Part shown: one piece after another, positions 7,685 to 15,768 of the stretch | How positions within the stretch are numbered: the first letter of the stretch is position 1 | Layout of the letters: the number at the start of each line of letters is the position of its first letter | Source of the DNA: an uncultured Oscillospiraceae bacterium | GTDB taxonomy: Bacteria > Bacillota > Clostridia > Oscillospirales > Acutalibacteraceae | DNA length: 53,631 nucleotides | Assembly: GCA_900543395.1 (NCBI GenBank) | Contig: UQQT01000014.1 | Location: 1 to 53,631, forward strand | Direction of reading: 5' to 3' | Program-made: the position numbers and the translations under genes | Notes under the pieces: generated by a model | The model's database searches: none | Seen by the model: only the letters and a program-made list of their open reading frames with translations | What the model was told of the DNA's origin: nothing

Positions 7685-9687
7685 TATTCGCGCTCGTAGG
7701 AAATCAAAACTGCGGAAAAACCACACTGTTTAACGCCCTGACGGGATCAAATCAGCATGTCGGAAATTTTCCGGGAGTTACAGTCGATCAAAAAGAAGGA
7801 GAAATTAAATATTCCAAGGGTAATTTCGTTGTAGATCTTCCCGGTATTTATTCAATACGTCCGTATTCTACCGAGGAAATAGTTACACGAGACTTTGTTT
7901 TGAACGAAAAACCGGACGGAATAATCAATATCGTCGACGCTACAAATATTGAGAGAAATCTATATCTGACTCTTCAGCTTCTGGAGCTTCAGATTCCGAT
8001 GATAATCGCGCTTAATATGATGGATGAAGTCAGAAATAACGGTGGAAGCGTTGATATCGACAAAATCAGCGAATTGCTCGGCGTTCCCGTCATACCCATA
8101 AGCGCAGCAAGAAACGAAGGCATTTCAGACATCGCCGATATGATAACACAAACTGCAAAAAATCGGATTCTGCCCAAAATCCTCGATTTTTGTCCGGACG
8201 GAGCCGTGCACAGATGTATACACGCTGTATCATACATAATTGAAGACCATGCAAAAAATATAGGCGTATCGCCGAGATTTTGTGCGACAAAGCTTATCGA
8301 GGGCGATCAGTCGTTTGTTGAAAAGCTCTCTTTATCTCAAAACGAAACGGAAACTCTCGAGCACCAAATTCTCGAAATGGAAACAGATACGGGACTTGAC
8401 AAAAATGCCGCAGTCGCGGACATGCGTTATAATTTTATAGAAAATGTCTGCGCTCAAACTGTCGTAAAATGCCATGAGAGCAAAGAGCATAAGAGAAGCG
8501 TTAGCATTGACAGGGTTCTGACGGGAAAATACACCGCTATCCCTATGTTTATTTTAATTATGGCTTCTGTTTTTCTGCTTACCTTTAACGTTATAGGAAG
8601 CTCGCTGAGCGACTTGCTGAGTCTCGGAATAGACGCGCTTACAAATTTATGCGATAAAGGACTGACCGCATACGGTATCAATCCTGTCGTTCACTCTCTT
8701 ATAATAGACGGAATATTTGCCGGCGTGGGAAGCGTACTCTCTTTCCTGCCGATAATCGTCGTGCTGTTTTTCTTTCTGTCTATTCTCGAAGATACGGGTT
8801 ACATGGCGCGAGTCGCATTTGTTATGGACAAGCTTTTACGAAAAATCGGACTCTCCGGAAAGTCGTTCGTTCCGATGCTTATAGGCTTCGGCTGCTCAGT
8901 TCCCGCAATAATGTCGACAAGAACTCTTTCGTCCGAACGCGACAGAAAAATGACTATCATGCTGACGCCGTATATGAGCTGTTCCGCAAAAATACCGATT
9001 TATGCGGTATTTTCTGCCGCATTTTTTAAGGGCAAAGAAGCTCTCGTTATGACCGGACTCTATTTTTCCGGAATAATCGTCGGAATTATAATGGCTCTTA
9101 TTTTCAAAAGCACGCTGTTCAGAGGCAATCCGATACCGTTCGTTATGGAGCTGCCCAATTACAGACTCCCCTCCGCAAAAAGCGTAGGATTATTGATGTG
9201 GGAAAAAGCAAGAGACTTTTTAACAAAGGCATTCACCGTTATTTTTGCCGCATCTATTGCTATTTGGTTCTTACAGACATTCGATACCAGACTGAATGTT
9301 GTTTCCGACAGTTCGCAAAGCCTGCTCGCCGATATCGGTCAGATTATTGCTCCGATTTTCAAACCCGCAGGATTTGACGACTGGAGAATAGCAACGTCGC
9401 TTATAACCGGATTCACCGCAAAGGAAGCCGTAGTCAGCACGATGAGCGTACTGCTCGGAGTCGGAACGGATCAGCTTGCCGGTGCGCTTACTTCCCTATT
9501 CCCGTCAACGCTTTCGGCGGTAAGCTTCCTGCTGTTCACTCTTCTGTACACACCGTGCGTAGCCGCCGTTGCTACAATAAAACGTGAGCTTGACTCTACG
9601 CTTAAAACGGCAGGCGTCGTATTTCTTCAATGCCTTGTCGCATGGATAACGTCGGTCTGCGTTTATCAGATAGGTATGCTTTTATGA
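7681..9687 (+). CDS. feoB: FeoB, ferrous iron transporter with N-terminal G domain
   Basis: FeoB is the inner-membrane Fe(II) importer. The cytosolic G domain has G1 GNQNCGKTT at residues 7-15, G3 DLPGIYS and G4 NMMDE. A helical linker follows. From about residue 280 there are multiple membrane segments with the gate motif GFGCSVPA and a second core region GFTAKEAVVS. At 668 residues it is a normal length for Clostridia. It overlaps feoA at its start and the Cys-rich membrane gene at its end, each by an ATGA junction. Confidence 0.97.
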   Translation: MIFALVGNQNCGKTTLFNALTGSNQHVGNFPGVTVDQKEGEIKYSKGNFVVDLPGIYSIRPYSTEEIVTRDFVLNEKPDGIINIVDATNIERNLYLTLQLLELQIPMIIALNMMDEVRNNGGSVDIDKISELLGVPVIPISAARNEGISDIADMITQTAKNRILPKILDFCPDGAVHRCIHAVSYIIEDHAKNIGVSPRFCATKLIEGDQSFVEKLSLSQNETETLEHQILEMETDTGLDKNAAVADMRYNFIENVCAQTVVKCHESKEHKRSVSIDRVLTGKYTAIPMFILIMASVFLLTFNVIGSSLSDLLSLGIDALTNLCDKGLTAYGINPVVHSLIIDGIFAGVGSVLSFLPIIVVLFFFLSILEDTGYMARVAFVMDKLLRKIGLSGKSFVPMLIGFGCSVPAIMSTRTLSSERDRKMTIMLTPYMSCSAKIPIYAVFSAAFFKGKEALVMTGLYFSGIIVGIIMALIFKSTLFRGNPIPFVMELPNYRLPSAKSVGLLMWEKARDFLTKAFTVIFAASIAIWFLQTFDTRLNVVSDSSQSLLADIGQIIAPIFKPAGFDDWRIATSLITGFTAKEAVVSTMSVLLGVGTDQLAGALTSLFPSTLSAVSFLLFTLLYTPCVAAVATIKRELDSTLKTAGVVFLQCLVAWITSVCVYQIGMLL

Positions 9688-9881
9688 GAATCAGAGATTA
9701 TGTACTCATTGCAATAATTGCGGTATGGCTTATCATCGCCGTGATTAAAATAATAAAAGCCGTAGTAAACGGCAGCTCCTGTTCATGCTCGGGATGTGCA
9801 AATTCAAAAACCAAAAAGAACAGCCGACGCTGTAAAAATAAATGCGGAGAATGCCCGCACTGCAAAAACAAAACTAATTAA
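9684..9881 (+). CDS. FeoB-associated Cys-rich membrane protein
   Basis: This 65-residue protein has one membrane segment (about residues 6-26, MRIRDYVLIAIIAVW onward). A tail follows with CSCSGC and CGECPHC clusters separated by a lysine/arginine-rich stretch. That is the layout of the small FeoB-associated Cys-rich family, thought to handle iron at the membrane in place of FeoC. I chose the ATG at 9684, which overlaps the feoB stop; a longer frame from 9630 lies inside feoB. A strong terminator follows. Confidence 0.9.
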   Translation: MRIRDYVLIAIIAVWLIIAVIKIIKAVVNGSSCSCSGCANSKTKKNSRRCKNKCGECPHCKNKTN

Positions 9882-9886
9882 AAAAA

Positions 9887-9922
9887 CGAGGTTCGCAAAA
9901 AAAACGAACCTCGATATTTTTT
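9887..9922. terminator. Bidirectional terminator between the feo operon and the COG2426 gene
   Basis: Perfect 9-base arms CGAGGTTCG (9887-9895) and CGAACCTCG (9905-9913) surround an A-rich loop. A T run follows on the plus strand and A runs precede it, so it can work in both directions. Confidence 0.9.
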
Positions 9923-10424
9923 AGGCAAATATAGCTCCGAATACGCCGTAAACAATCAATGACATAATCATGCCTGCAATAAAAACACCGAGAGCGATAA
10001 TCGGAAGCGCCTTTTTAAATCTGATATCAAGCAGCGACGCCATCAGCGCACCCATCCATGCACCCGTGCCCGGCAGCGGAATCGCAACAAAGACAAGCAG
10101 TCCCCACTGTTTTCCTCTCATGATTTTTTCTCTGTTTTTTTCTGCCTTGCCCTCGAATTTCGTTATAAGTTTTTCAAAGGGTTTATAACGTCTTAAAACG
10201 GTAAAAATCTGTTTAATTAACAGAAGAATAAAAGGAACGGGAAGCATATTGCCGAGATAACATATTATAAACGCTCTGACAAATTCAACTTCGAGCATTT
10301 TTGCCGCTATCATTCCGCCTCTTAATTCAAAAATCGGAAGCATTGATACAAGAAAAATCGTTAATTCCGGAGGAATAACGTCTTTAAAAAGATTGACAAA
10401 GTTATTAAGCAGCTGTTCGGTCAA
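9921..10424 (-). CDS. Small multidrug-export family membrane protein (COG2426)
   Basis: This is a 167-residue integral membrane protein with about four hydrophobic segments. It has the family pattern LPIFELRGGMIAAK near residue 30 and a second proline/glycine-rich helix start IPLPGTGAWMGALMA near 115. Homologues are annotated as putative small multidrug export proteins, but transport has not been widely demonstrated and the real substrate is unknown. It begins 12 bases after the Nudix gene, so the two are probably one transcript. Confidence 0.85.
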   Translation of the reverse strand: MTEQLLNNFVNLFKDVIPPELTIFLVSMLPIFELRGGMIAAKMLEVEFVRAFIICYLGNMLPVPFILLLIKQIFTVLRRYKPFEKLITKFEGKAEKNREKIMRGKQWGLLVFVAIPLPGTGAWMGALMASLLDIRFKKALPIIALGVFIAGMIMSLIVYGVFGAIFA

Positions 10425-10436
10425 TTAAGACACCTC

Positions 10437-11168
10437 TTATTGTTCGATTTTTTCAAGAAAAGCATGTGCATTTTCAAGAATGTATTTATCGTTTTCAAAT
10501 TTGAGCATATCGAGAGCCTTGGCGTATTCGAGCCAAATATAATCCTCGATTTCTTCCTTTTGAATAACGGTCTGCGTATCTTCCGTAGTCGCAAGAAAAA
10601 CCGTAACGTTTTTTTCAACGCGTCCGGCAATCCTGTAATCGGAGGACATTTCAAATCCGTCAAAAATACTGATGTGCAGTCCTGTTTCCTCAAGAACCTC
10701 TCGTTTTGCGGTATCTAACTTTGTTTCTCCTTTCTCTATATGCCCTTTCGGGAACCCCCAGTGGCTCGAACGCTTATTTTTTATAAGCAAAAAGCGTCTT
10801 GCACCGTTTATATCCCTGAATATGACAGCCCCGCAGGAGCTTTCGTACAGACATTCGAGCGTATACTTCGAATCCCTTTCGTAAAAAGCGATTTTCTCTG
10901 CAATATCGTGATTGATATAGCGTGATTTTTTAGGTGCGACGACAATGTAATTAGGACGCTTGTCGGAATGTCTTACGACAGCTATAATACGTCCCTCAAA
11001 AATCTTAACAGGGTGACTAATGCCCAGTATACACGCAGAATAAATAAACGCGCGTTTTTCTGTTTTTACTTCGGCTATACCGAAATTCAACTGATATCTG
11101 AGATTCAGTCTCGCGTCAAAATAATTGCAGGGCTTTGTCACACGCACACGAACGTTCTTACCCAACAT
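10437..11168 (-). CDS. Nudix hydrolase with an N-terminal inorganic-pyrophosphatase-like domain
   Basis: The C-terminal part (about 108-243) is a Nudix domain with a complete box at 142-164: GHIEKGE, seven residues, then REVLEETGL. With WGFPKGH before it, it resembles the dinucleoside polyphosphate (Ap4A) hydrolase subgroup. Residues 1-105 start MLGKNVRVRVTKPCNYFD and include FEGRIIAVVRHSD and NYIVVAPK. This resembles the small pyrophosphatase-like proteins of Clostridia, but I see no intact pyrophosphatase metal cluster. The fusion suggests a phosphate- or nucleotide-binding N-domain serving the Nudix hydrolase. A good promoter lies upstream. Confidence 0.85.
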   Translation of the reverse strand: MLGKNVRVRVTKPCNYFDARLNLRYQLNFGIAEVKTEKRAFIYSACILGISHPVKIFEGRIIAVVRHSDKRPNYIVVAPKKSRYINHDIAEKIAFYERDSKYTLECLYESSCGAVIFRDINGARRFLLIKNKRSSHWGFPKGHIEKGETKLDTAKREVLEETGLHISIFDGFEMSSDYRIAGRVEKNVTVFLATTEDTQTVIQKEEIEDYIWLEYAKALDMLKFENDKYILENAHAFLEKIEQ

Positions 11169-11201
11169 ATTATTTCTTCCATTCTTAGATAAACTGATAT
11201 A

Positions 11202-11230
11202 ATTATACCTAAAAACGGCTCACACTGCAA
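11202..11230 (-). promoter_or_regulatory. Promoter of the Nudix-COG2426 operon
   Basis: On the minus strand TTGCAG (11225-11230) and TATAAT (11202-11207) are separated by exactly 17 bases, giving a start of transcription near 11195 and a short leader to the ATG at 11168. Confidence 0.8.
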
Positions 11231-11278
11231 GACATTTTTAATAATATGTTGAAAAGAATTGTTTTTTCTGAAAATTAA

Positions 11279-11310
11279 TACAAAAAGCGCGGTCGAATCA
11301 TCAACCGCGC
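11279..11310 (-). terminator. Terminator of the SDR/zinc-ribbon gene
   Basis: Arms GCGCGGT (11287-11293) and ACCGCGC (11304-11310) form a stem. On the minus strand it is followed by a T run. Confidence 0.8.
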
Positions 11311-11346
11311 CGTGAAATATTACAAATCAAATTTATAATAATTTAA

Positions 11347-12888
11347 TTATTTCTTCTTTTCCCAACCCTCAAAGATTTCGTCGAACTTATAAACGTTGTT
11401 CTCATCTTTAGTGTGGTTGTTATACCATACCTGAGCAAAGAACGGATTGGTTCTTGCAATCTCGTCATAGTGCCATTCCTTGACGGGTATGTAGCACTCG
11501 GGACACCAGTGTCCGCCTAAAAGAATAAGGTTCGGGCTTGCTTCAAACTCTGCACCGCAGGTTCCGCACTTCCATTTAAGCTTAGTGGTAAGATCGCCCT
11601 TCTTCATGCTCTTGCTCAGGCACTTACCGCCTCTGAACTCCGCTGCCTTTTTCATATCCTCGATATCAAGCTCGCTTAAAGGCTTGCTTTCATCGTAGCC
11701 GTGATCAAGCTTATAATTATCGGCGTCCGAAATATCCTTTTCGGGACTCTTCAATTCGAAGTTATCCCACGACTTGCCGATACGGTACCAGTCGGTGAGT
11801 GTGCCGTAGTATGCGCTGATTCTTACGGGATCCTTTTTTGCAATCCAGTCAAGAGTACCCCACCTGGGAGTCATTGCAATCTTCTTCATGAAGGGTTTAG
11901 CGCATGCGGCGATAAGCTTCTTTGTCGGAATATACTTCGGCAGTCTGAAGTAAAATTCGCACTCAGATGCCATTCTGTCGAAGTAGTCCTTAACGGGCAT
12001 ATTCTCACGGAAGTGAAGATACTCTTCAAGCTTATCGGAGTCTGCATAATACTGACCGTGGAAGTTTTTAAGAGTAAACCAGTCGGGATCGAAAAGCCCC
12101 TTGGGCGAACCGAGACCGATACAGCCTAAAAGAAGCTCCTCAAACTCGAAATTCGTAAGACGGTACTGTTTACCCGAACCGATGTTATAATACTTCTGCC
12201 AGAACTCTTCGGGAAGATTCTCCTCGGTAACGAGGTTGCACATAAGTCTTCCGCTGTCCTCTACGGTCGCCCACTCGAGCATGCCGTTGAGAGGTACGTG
12301 GTACATGATAGGCTCCATGTTATGAAGAATAGCAGGATAAAGAATACCCGACTGACGCATAACAACCCAGTGCTTGATTCCGCTCTCTACGAATATTCTC
12401 TCTGCCATAACCTTTGAAATAGCATAGTGGTCATATACGGAAACCTTAATCGGGTCGCCGCAGCGTCCCCAGTGGATAGGATAGTTTCTGTCGCCCGTTT
12501 CTGCAACAGAACCTATGTAGCAGACTTTAATATCATCCTTATTGGGCTGTGCAAGAACAGCCTTGCAGATGTTCTCTGCCGCGCCGACGTTGACCTTACG
12601 GGTCGTATAAGGCTTGTAGTCGGCGGCGGGAGAAACCATACCGCCGATATGAAGAATATAGTCGCTTCCGGTTACACCCTCAAGAATTGCATCGTAATCA
12701 AGGAAATCGCCCCAAACGATTTTAACGTTGGGATAAAGCATGTACTTTTTAAGCTTTTCAAGGTTTTTCTCACTGCGGCGTGCAAGAACCTTAACGGTTA
12801 CGTCGTCGTGCTTGATAAGCTCCTGAAATGCAGCCCAGCCCATAGTGCCGGTACCGCCGGTAATAAATACTGTTTTTTTAGCAGCCAT
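11347..12888 (-). CDS. Extended SDR NAD(P)-dependent epimerase/dehydratase with a C-terminal zinc ribbon
   Basis: Residues 1 to about 300 form an extended short-chain dehydrogenase fold with the nucleotide-binding motif ITGGTGTMG and the catalytic YAISK. Such enzymes act on nucleotide sugars or similar substrates; this substrate is unknown. The C-terminal 120 residues are unusual. They carry EFRGGKCLS and then KWKCGTCGAEFEASPN and HWCPEC (about 438-465), a CxxC...CxxC treble-clef-like zinc ribbon of the kind seen beside nucleases and DNA-binding proteins. The length of 513 far exceeds a plain SDR of about 310. AAGGAG precedes the ATG. A shorter relative lies at 40508-41527. Confidence 0.82.
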   Translation of the reverse strand: MAAKKTVFITGGTGTMGWAAFQELIKHDDVTVKVLARRSEKNLEKLKKYMLYPNVKIVWGDFLDYDAILEGVTGSDYILHIGGMVSPAADYKPYTTRKVNVGAAENICKAVLAQPNKDDIKVCYIGSVAETGDRNYPIHWGRCGDPIKVSVYDHYAISKVMAERIFVESGIKHWVVMRQSGILYPAILHNMEPIMYHVPLNGMLEWATVEDSGRLMCNLVTEENLPEEFWQKYYNIGSGKQYRLTNFEFEELLLGCIGLGSPKGLFDPDWFTLKNFHGQYYADSDKLEEYLHFRENMPVKDYFDRMASECEFYFRLPKYIPTKKLIAACAKPFMKKIAMTPRWGTLDWIAKKDPVRISAYYGTLTDWYRIGKSWDNFELKSPEKDISDADNYKLDHGYDESKPLSELDIEDMKKAAEFRGGKCLSKSMKKGDLTTKLKWKCGTCGAEFEASPNLILLGGHWCPECYIPVKEWHYDEIARTNPFFAQVWYNNHTKDENNVYKFDEIFEGWEKKK

Positions 12889-13041
12889 AATAAACTCCTT
12901 TTTAATTTATCGTTTTTTACGAATTGCTTTTGTATTCTCTATAATTTTAGCATTAAAGCATTTTTTTTGATTAATTATATATAAAATCACAGTGTACAGA
13001 TTGTAAACTTTTATTTAACAAAATATTAACACAGAGGTGAA

Positions 13042-13716
13042 TTATCCGTTTTCCCTTACTTCGTCGCATATGTGTTCGATAAATTCATAGTATGACATAA
13101 GAAAATCGAACGATTTAATTATAAAGTCCTTTAAATCATGAGAGTAAAAAAGCTCGTTATATTCTCTTCCTGCGGTTACGTACAATTCTTTTTTATTAAG
13201 CCACGGGGTTAATAACTCCCCTGCATCGCCCTTGCTTCTCTTATAATCGTCTCCGCCTAAAACGAAAATTTTACTCTCGGAAATTTTTTCGGCTAACGGC
13301 GTTATTTTCTCCGGCTCGTTGAGTATTATATCGCGGTATCTTAACATAACCGTCTGAGGAGCTTTGAATATACCGCACCCGACGCTCCAGCCATCGGGGG
13401 AAATGCTGAAATAAAACGACGGTCTGTCATATTCGTCGGCATATGCGTTATATATCGAAAACCACATATGATCCTTATACGGACCGAACGGCGAAGGACG
13501 GCGCAGATCTCGGTTGATTCTCGAAACATGCAGATCGAAAACATGCGAGGTATACGTATCGTTCATATAATTATACACTTCGTTTGCAAGCTCCTTGAAC
13601 GGAGCCTGCAAGCATCTTTTATATAGCTCCCGGTGTTCGTCAAACCACGGCTTATTATTGTTAAAACGTAAGTCCCAAAGAAATTCGGGCAGTTCTTTTG
13701 AAAACTTTTCAAACAT
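13042..13716 (-). CDS. DUF2461 family protein
   Basis: This 224-residue cytosolic protein fits DUF2461 (TIGR02453) throughout. It has the N-terminal pattern FLWDLRFNNNKPWFDEHR, then the core DLHVSRINRDLRR with PFGPYKDHMWFSI, and SFYFSISPDGWSVGCG. The function of the family is unknown. The gene stands alone. Its promoter is divergent from that of a 30-residue peptide gene, with a palindrome between them. GTGAGG lies upstream of the ATG. Confidence 0.9.
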   Translation of the reverse strand: MFEKFSKELPEFLWDLRFNNNKPWFDEHRELYKRCLQAPFKELANEVYNYMNDTYTSHVFDLHVSRINRDLRRPSPFGPYKDHMWFSIYNAYADEYDRPSFYFSISPDGWSVGCGIFKAPQTVMLRYRDIILNEPEKITPLAEKISESKIFVLGGDDYKRSKGDAGELLTPWLNKKELYVTAGREYNELFYSHDLKDFIIKSFDFLMSYYEFIEHICDEVRENG

Positions 13717-13734
13717 CGTTCCTCACCCCGAAAT

Positions 13735-13763
13735 ATAATATCAGTATTAAAAAGTTTTGTCAA
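13735..13763 (-). promoter_or_regulatory. Promoter of the DUF2461 gene
   Basis: On the minus strand consensus TTGACA (13758-13763) and TATTAT (13735-13740) are 17 bases apart. It points away from the peptide promoter, whose -35 begins 7 bases to the right. Confidence 0.8.
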
Positions 13764-13769
13764 ACAGTA

Positions 13770-13798
13770 TTGTAATTACAATTTATCTGTTGTAAAAT
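13770..13798 (+). promoter_or_regulatory. Promoter of the 30-residue peptide gene, with overlapping palindrome
   Basis: TTGTAA (13770-13775) and TAAAAT (13793-13798) are 17 bases apart. The -35 is the left half of a perfect 12-base palindrome TTGTAATTACAA (13770-13781). TTGTAAAA then occurs twice, at 13790 and 13803. The palindrome lies between two divergent promoters and could be an operator for both. Confidence 0.65.
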
Positions 13799-13837
13799 AG
13801 AGTTGTAAAAACATTTTACCCGACGGAGGTGTTTATT

Positions 13838-13930
13838 ATGTGGTTAGAGGTTATCGTCGTATTAATTAAACTGATTAAGTTTCTTGCAAAGATTTTCGGT
13901 TCCGTCGAAAAACCCAGCAAGAAGAGCTGA
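13838..13930 (+). CDS. 30-residue hydrophobic cationic peptide
   Basis: This frame encodes MWLEVIVVLIKLIKFLAKIF followed by a polar tail GSVEKPSKKS. It has a strong ribosome site (CGGAGG, 8 bases before the ATG), its own promoter and a strong terminator just downstream, so it is probably expressed. The first 20 residues form one hydrophobic, lysine-spaced helix. There is no cleavable signal or Cys. Candidate roles are a type I toxin-like membrane peptide, a leaderless bacteriocin-like peptide or a small membrane regulator. It is convergent with an ABC exporter operon and divergent from DUF2461. The function is unknown. Confidence 0.65.
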   Translation: MWLEVIVVLIKLIKFLAKIFGSVEKPSKKS

Positions 13931-13952
13931 AATCTTAATAACAGAAAAACTG

Positions 13953-13987
13953 CGGGGCTGTTCGTTTATGAACAGCCCCGTTATCAT
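13953..13987. terminator. Strong bidirectional terminator between the peptide gene and the ABC permease
   Basis: Perfect 11-base arms CGGGGCTGTTC (13953-13963) and GAACAGCCCCG (13970-13980) enclose a 6-base loop. The T run is better on the minus strand, so it ends the ABC operon and probably also the peptide transcript. Confidence 0.9.
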
Positions 13988-13989
13988 AT

Positions 13990-15768
13990 TTAATTCTTTA
14001 TCTGCTTCTTTTTGAAAATAACAAATGACAGCATGTAGAACACAGCGGAACATATTGTTACGACAACGGCTCCGATAATAGGATTGAATACCGTCTGAAG
14101 CGAAGCGGAGTAACCTGACTGCAAAGCGTTATAGTCAATCGGATTTTCAAGATAAAAAGACATTTCAAGGTACGGAACGGGCGTGTATTCAAGAAGTCCG
14201 TTAAAGACAACATTTATCTCCTTAAATAATTCGTTCGCGAATACATCCGCAATCTGTATCATATTCGAAAGCGCGACGGCAAGCACGCCTCCCTTAGTAA
14301 ACAGAACGGAAAGGAATATTGAGAATGAAACCATTACGTTTACAGAGAACAGGGAAAGCAAGCACTTCAATAATGCAATAGCAGCGGAAGAAATCGCATA
14401 CGCTTTACCCGAAGCGTGAACCATTACGACTTTATCAAACAGATTTTTCGTTTCGCACAGTCCCATATTCAGCGCACTCATTAAAACAAACGAAACAAGC
14501 ATAAGTCCCGCACCGTAAATGAATATGGAAAGTATTTTTGACAGAAGAATCTTGCTTCTGCTTCTCGGTCTTATCAGCAGCAGCCTTATTGAGCCGGACA
14601 TGAATTCGTTTGACATCGTAGTTCCCGCCATAACTATCATAAACAGACAGATAACAACGTTTATTATCTTTATTTGCGAGGTAAGATATTCGCTTGCGGA
14701 TTTCGATTCATTTCCGGATATGGGTATGTTCTTTTCAAATGAATACTTTACAGCATTGATTGCATTGTTTGCAGCCTTTACGGAAGGCTCGACGGAAAGA
14801 ACATAACGGTGATAGCTCTTGTAATAATCGGCGTAATCCCTCTTATAAATATCCTCGTCATATATTATATTTGAGCTTAATGCATTAGCGGCAGCGGCAA
14901 GTGTTTTTTTGATCTCCGAGTAATGCCAGTCATTTACTTCATATTTACCGTTAAGAAGCTGCTGATATCCCCACAGCAAAACATTTTTACTCTCATAATT
15001 CGCTTTTGCATCGGTTAAAACTTTCTTGTCGTCGACAGTCTTTGTTTTATTATAGAGAGTCTGCGCGTCGTCAAGGGTCTGCTTAGCCGTTTTGACTTCA
15101 TCCTGAGCAACCTTAACAAGATTCTCATATTTCTTTACAATCGAAGCAGACTTAATATATTTTGCGACATTCTCCTTATTCCTTTGAGCCTGGTCGCGAA
15201 GCTTTACATATTCCTCTTTTGAAAGTCCCTCATAAGTAAACGGGTCGCCGTCTTCATTTGTTTCGGGTATATCCGGCTTTTCGGTTATAGCCGATAAATC
15301 GGACAAATTATAGTTAATGTAAGGATTGCTGTAATAATTTGCGTCAGGCTGGGCGGAATACATGGCAGGATAGAAATATGATTCTATTTCCGAATACGCA
15401 ATTGAGCCCTTTGACAGCTCATCAAATGCTTTGGCTCTCGCGCAGTAATATAAAGCATAGACTTCAAAATATTCCTCATATCTCCAATCGTCTTTCGAAA
15501 TAGAATTATCGCTGAAAAATCGGGACGCCTCGGAATAACAGGAATAATATGCTTTTAAAACGGGAGAGGCGTTTTCATCTAAGTAATAATATTCATCCTC
15601 CCAGTATGCTATATCGTTTTTTCTTTTCTCTTCAATTTTATCGTTTATAAAATATCCCGTCGGCAAAGCAATGGAAACGATAAGAATTAAAATAACGAAA
15701 ACTTTGAAATAAACGGCTTTGCCGGTTTTTATAAGTTCATTTTTTACAAGGTTTCCTAAGCCTTTCAT
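13990..15768 (-). CDS. ABC-2 type exporter permease with a large extracytoplasmic domain
   Basis: This 592-residue membrane subunit pairs with the ATPase just upstream through a 4-base start/stop overlap. One membrane segment lies near residues 20-40 (VFVILILIVSIALPTGYFI). A hydrophilic domain of about 330 residues follows, with charged coiled-coil stretches such as DEVKTAKQTLDDAQTLYNK. The C-terminal third holds about five membrane segments and TTMSNEFMSGSIRLLLIRPR, typical of ABC-2 permeases. The extracytoplasmic insert suggests work on a peptide, lipid or wall component. The substrate is unknown. Confidence 0.88.
   Translation of the reverse strand: MKGLGNLVKNELIKTGKAVYFKVFVILILIVSIALPTGYFINDKIEEKRKNDIAYWEDEYYYLDENASPVLKAYYSCYSEASRFFSDNSISKDDWRYEEYFEVYALYYCARAKAFDELSKGSIAYSEIESYFYPAMYSAQPDANYYSNPYINYNLSDLSAITEKPDIPETNEDGDPFTYEGLSKEEYVKLRDQAQRNKENVAKYIKSASIVKKYENLVKVAQDEVKTAKQTLDDAQTLYNKTKTVDDKKVLTDAKANYESKNVLLWGYQQLLNGKYEVNDWHYSEIKKTLAAAANALSSNIIYDEDIYKRDYADYYKSYHRYVLSVEPSVKAANNAINAVKYSFEKNIPISGNESKSASEYLTSQIKIINVVICLFMIVMAGTTMSNEFMSGSIRLLLIRPRSRSKILLSKILSIFIYGAGLMLVSFVLMSALNMGLCETKNLFDKVVMVHASGKAYAISSAAIALLKCLLSLFSVNVMVSFSIFLSVLFTKGGVLAVALSNMIQIADVFANELFKEINVVFNGLLEYTPVPYLEMSFYLENPIDYNALQSGYSASLQTVFNPIIGAVVVTICSAVFYMLSFVIFKKKQIKN

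Noticed and set aside
10437..11168. Active inorganic pyrophosphatase in the N-domain of the Nudix protein
   Set aside because: The cluster of aspartates needed for family I catalysis is not visible, so only a pyrophosphatase-like fold is claimed.
12427..12984. A 185-codon plus-strand frame covering the start of the SDR gene
   Set aside because: Antisense to the Rossmann motif region with no recognisable protein features.
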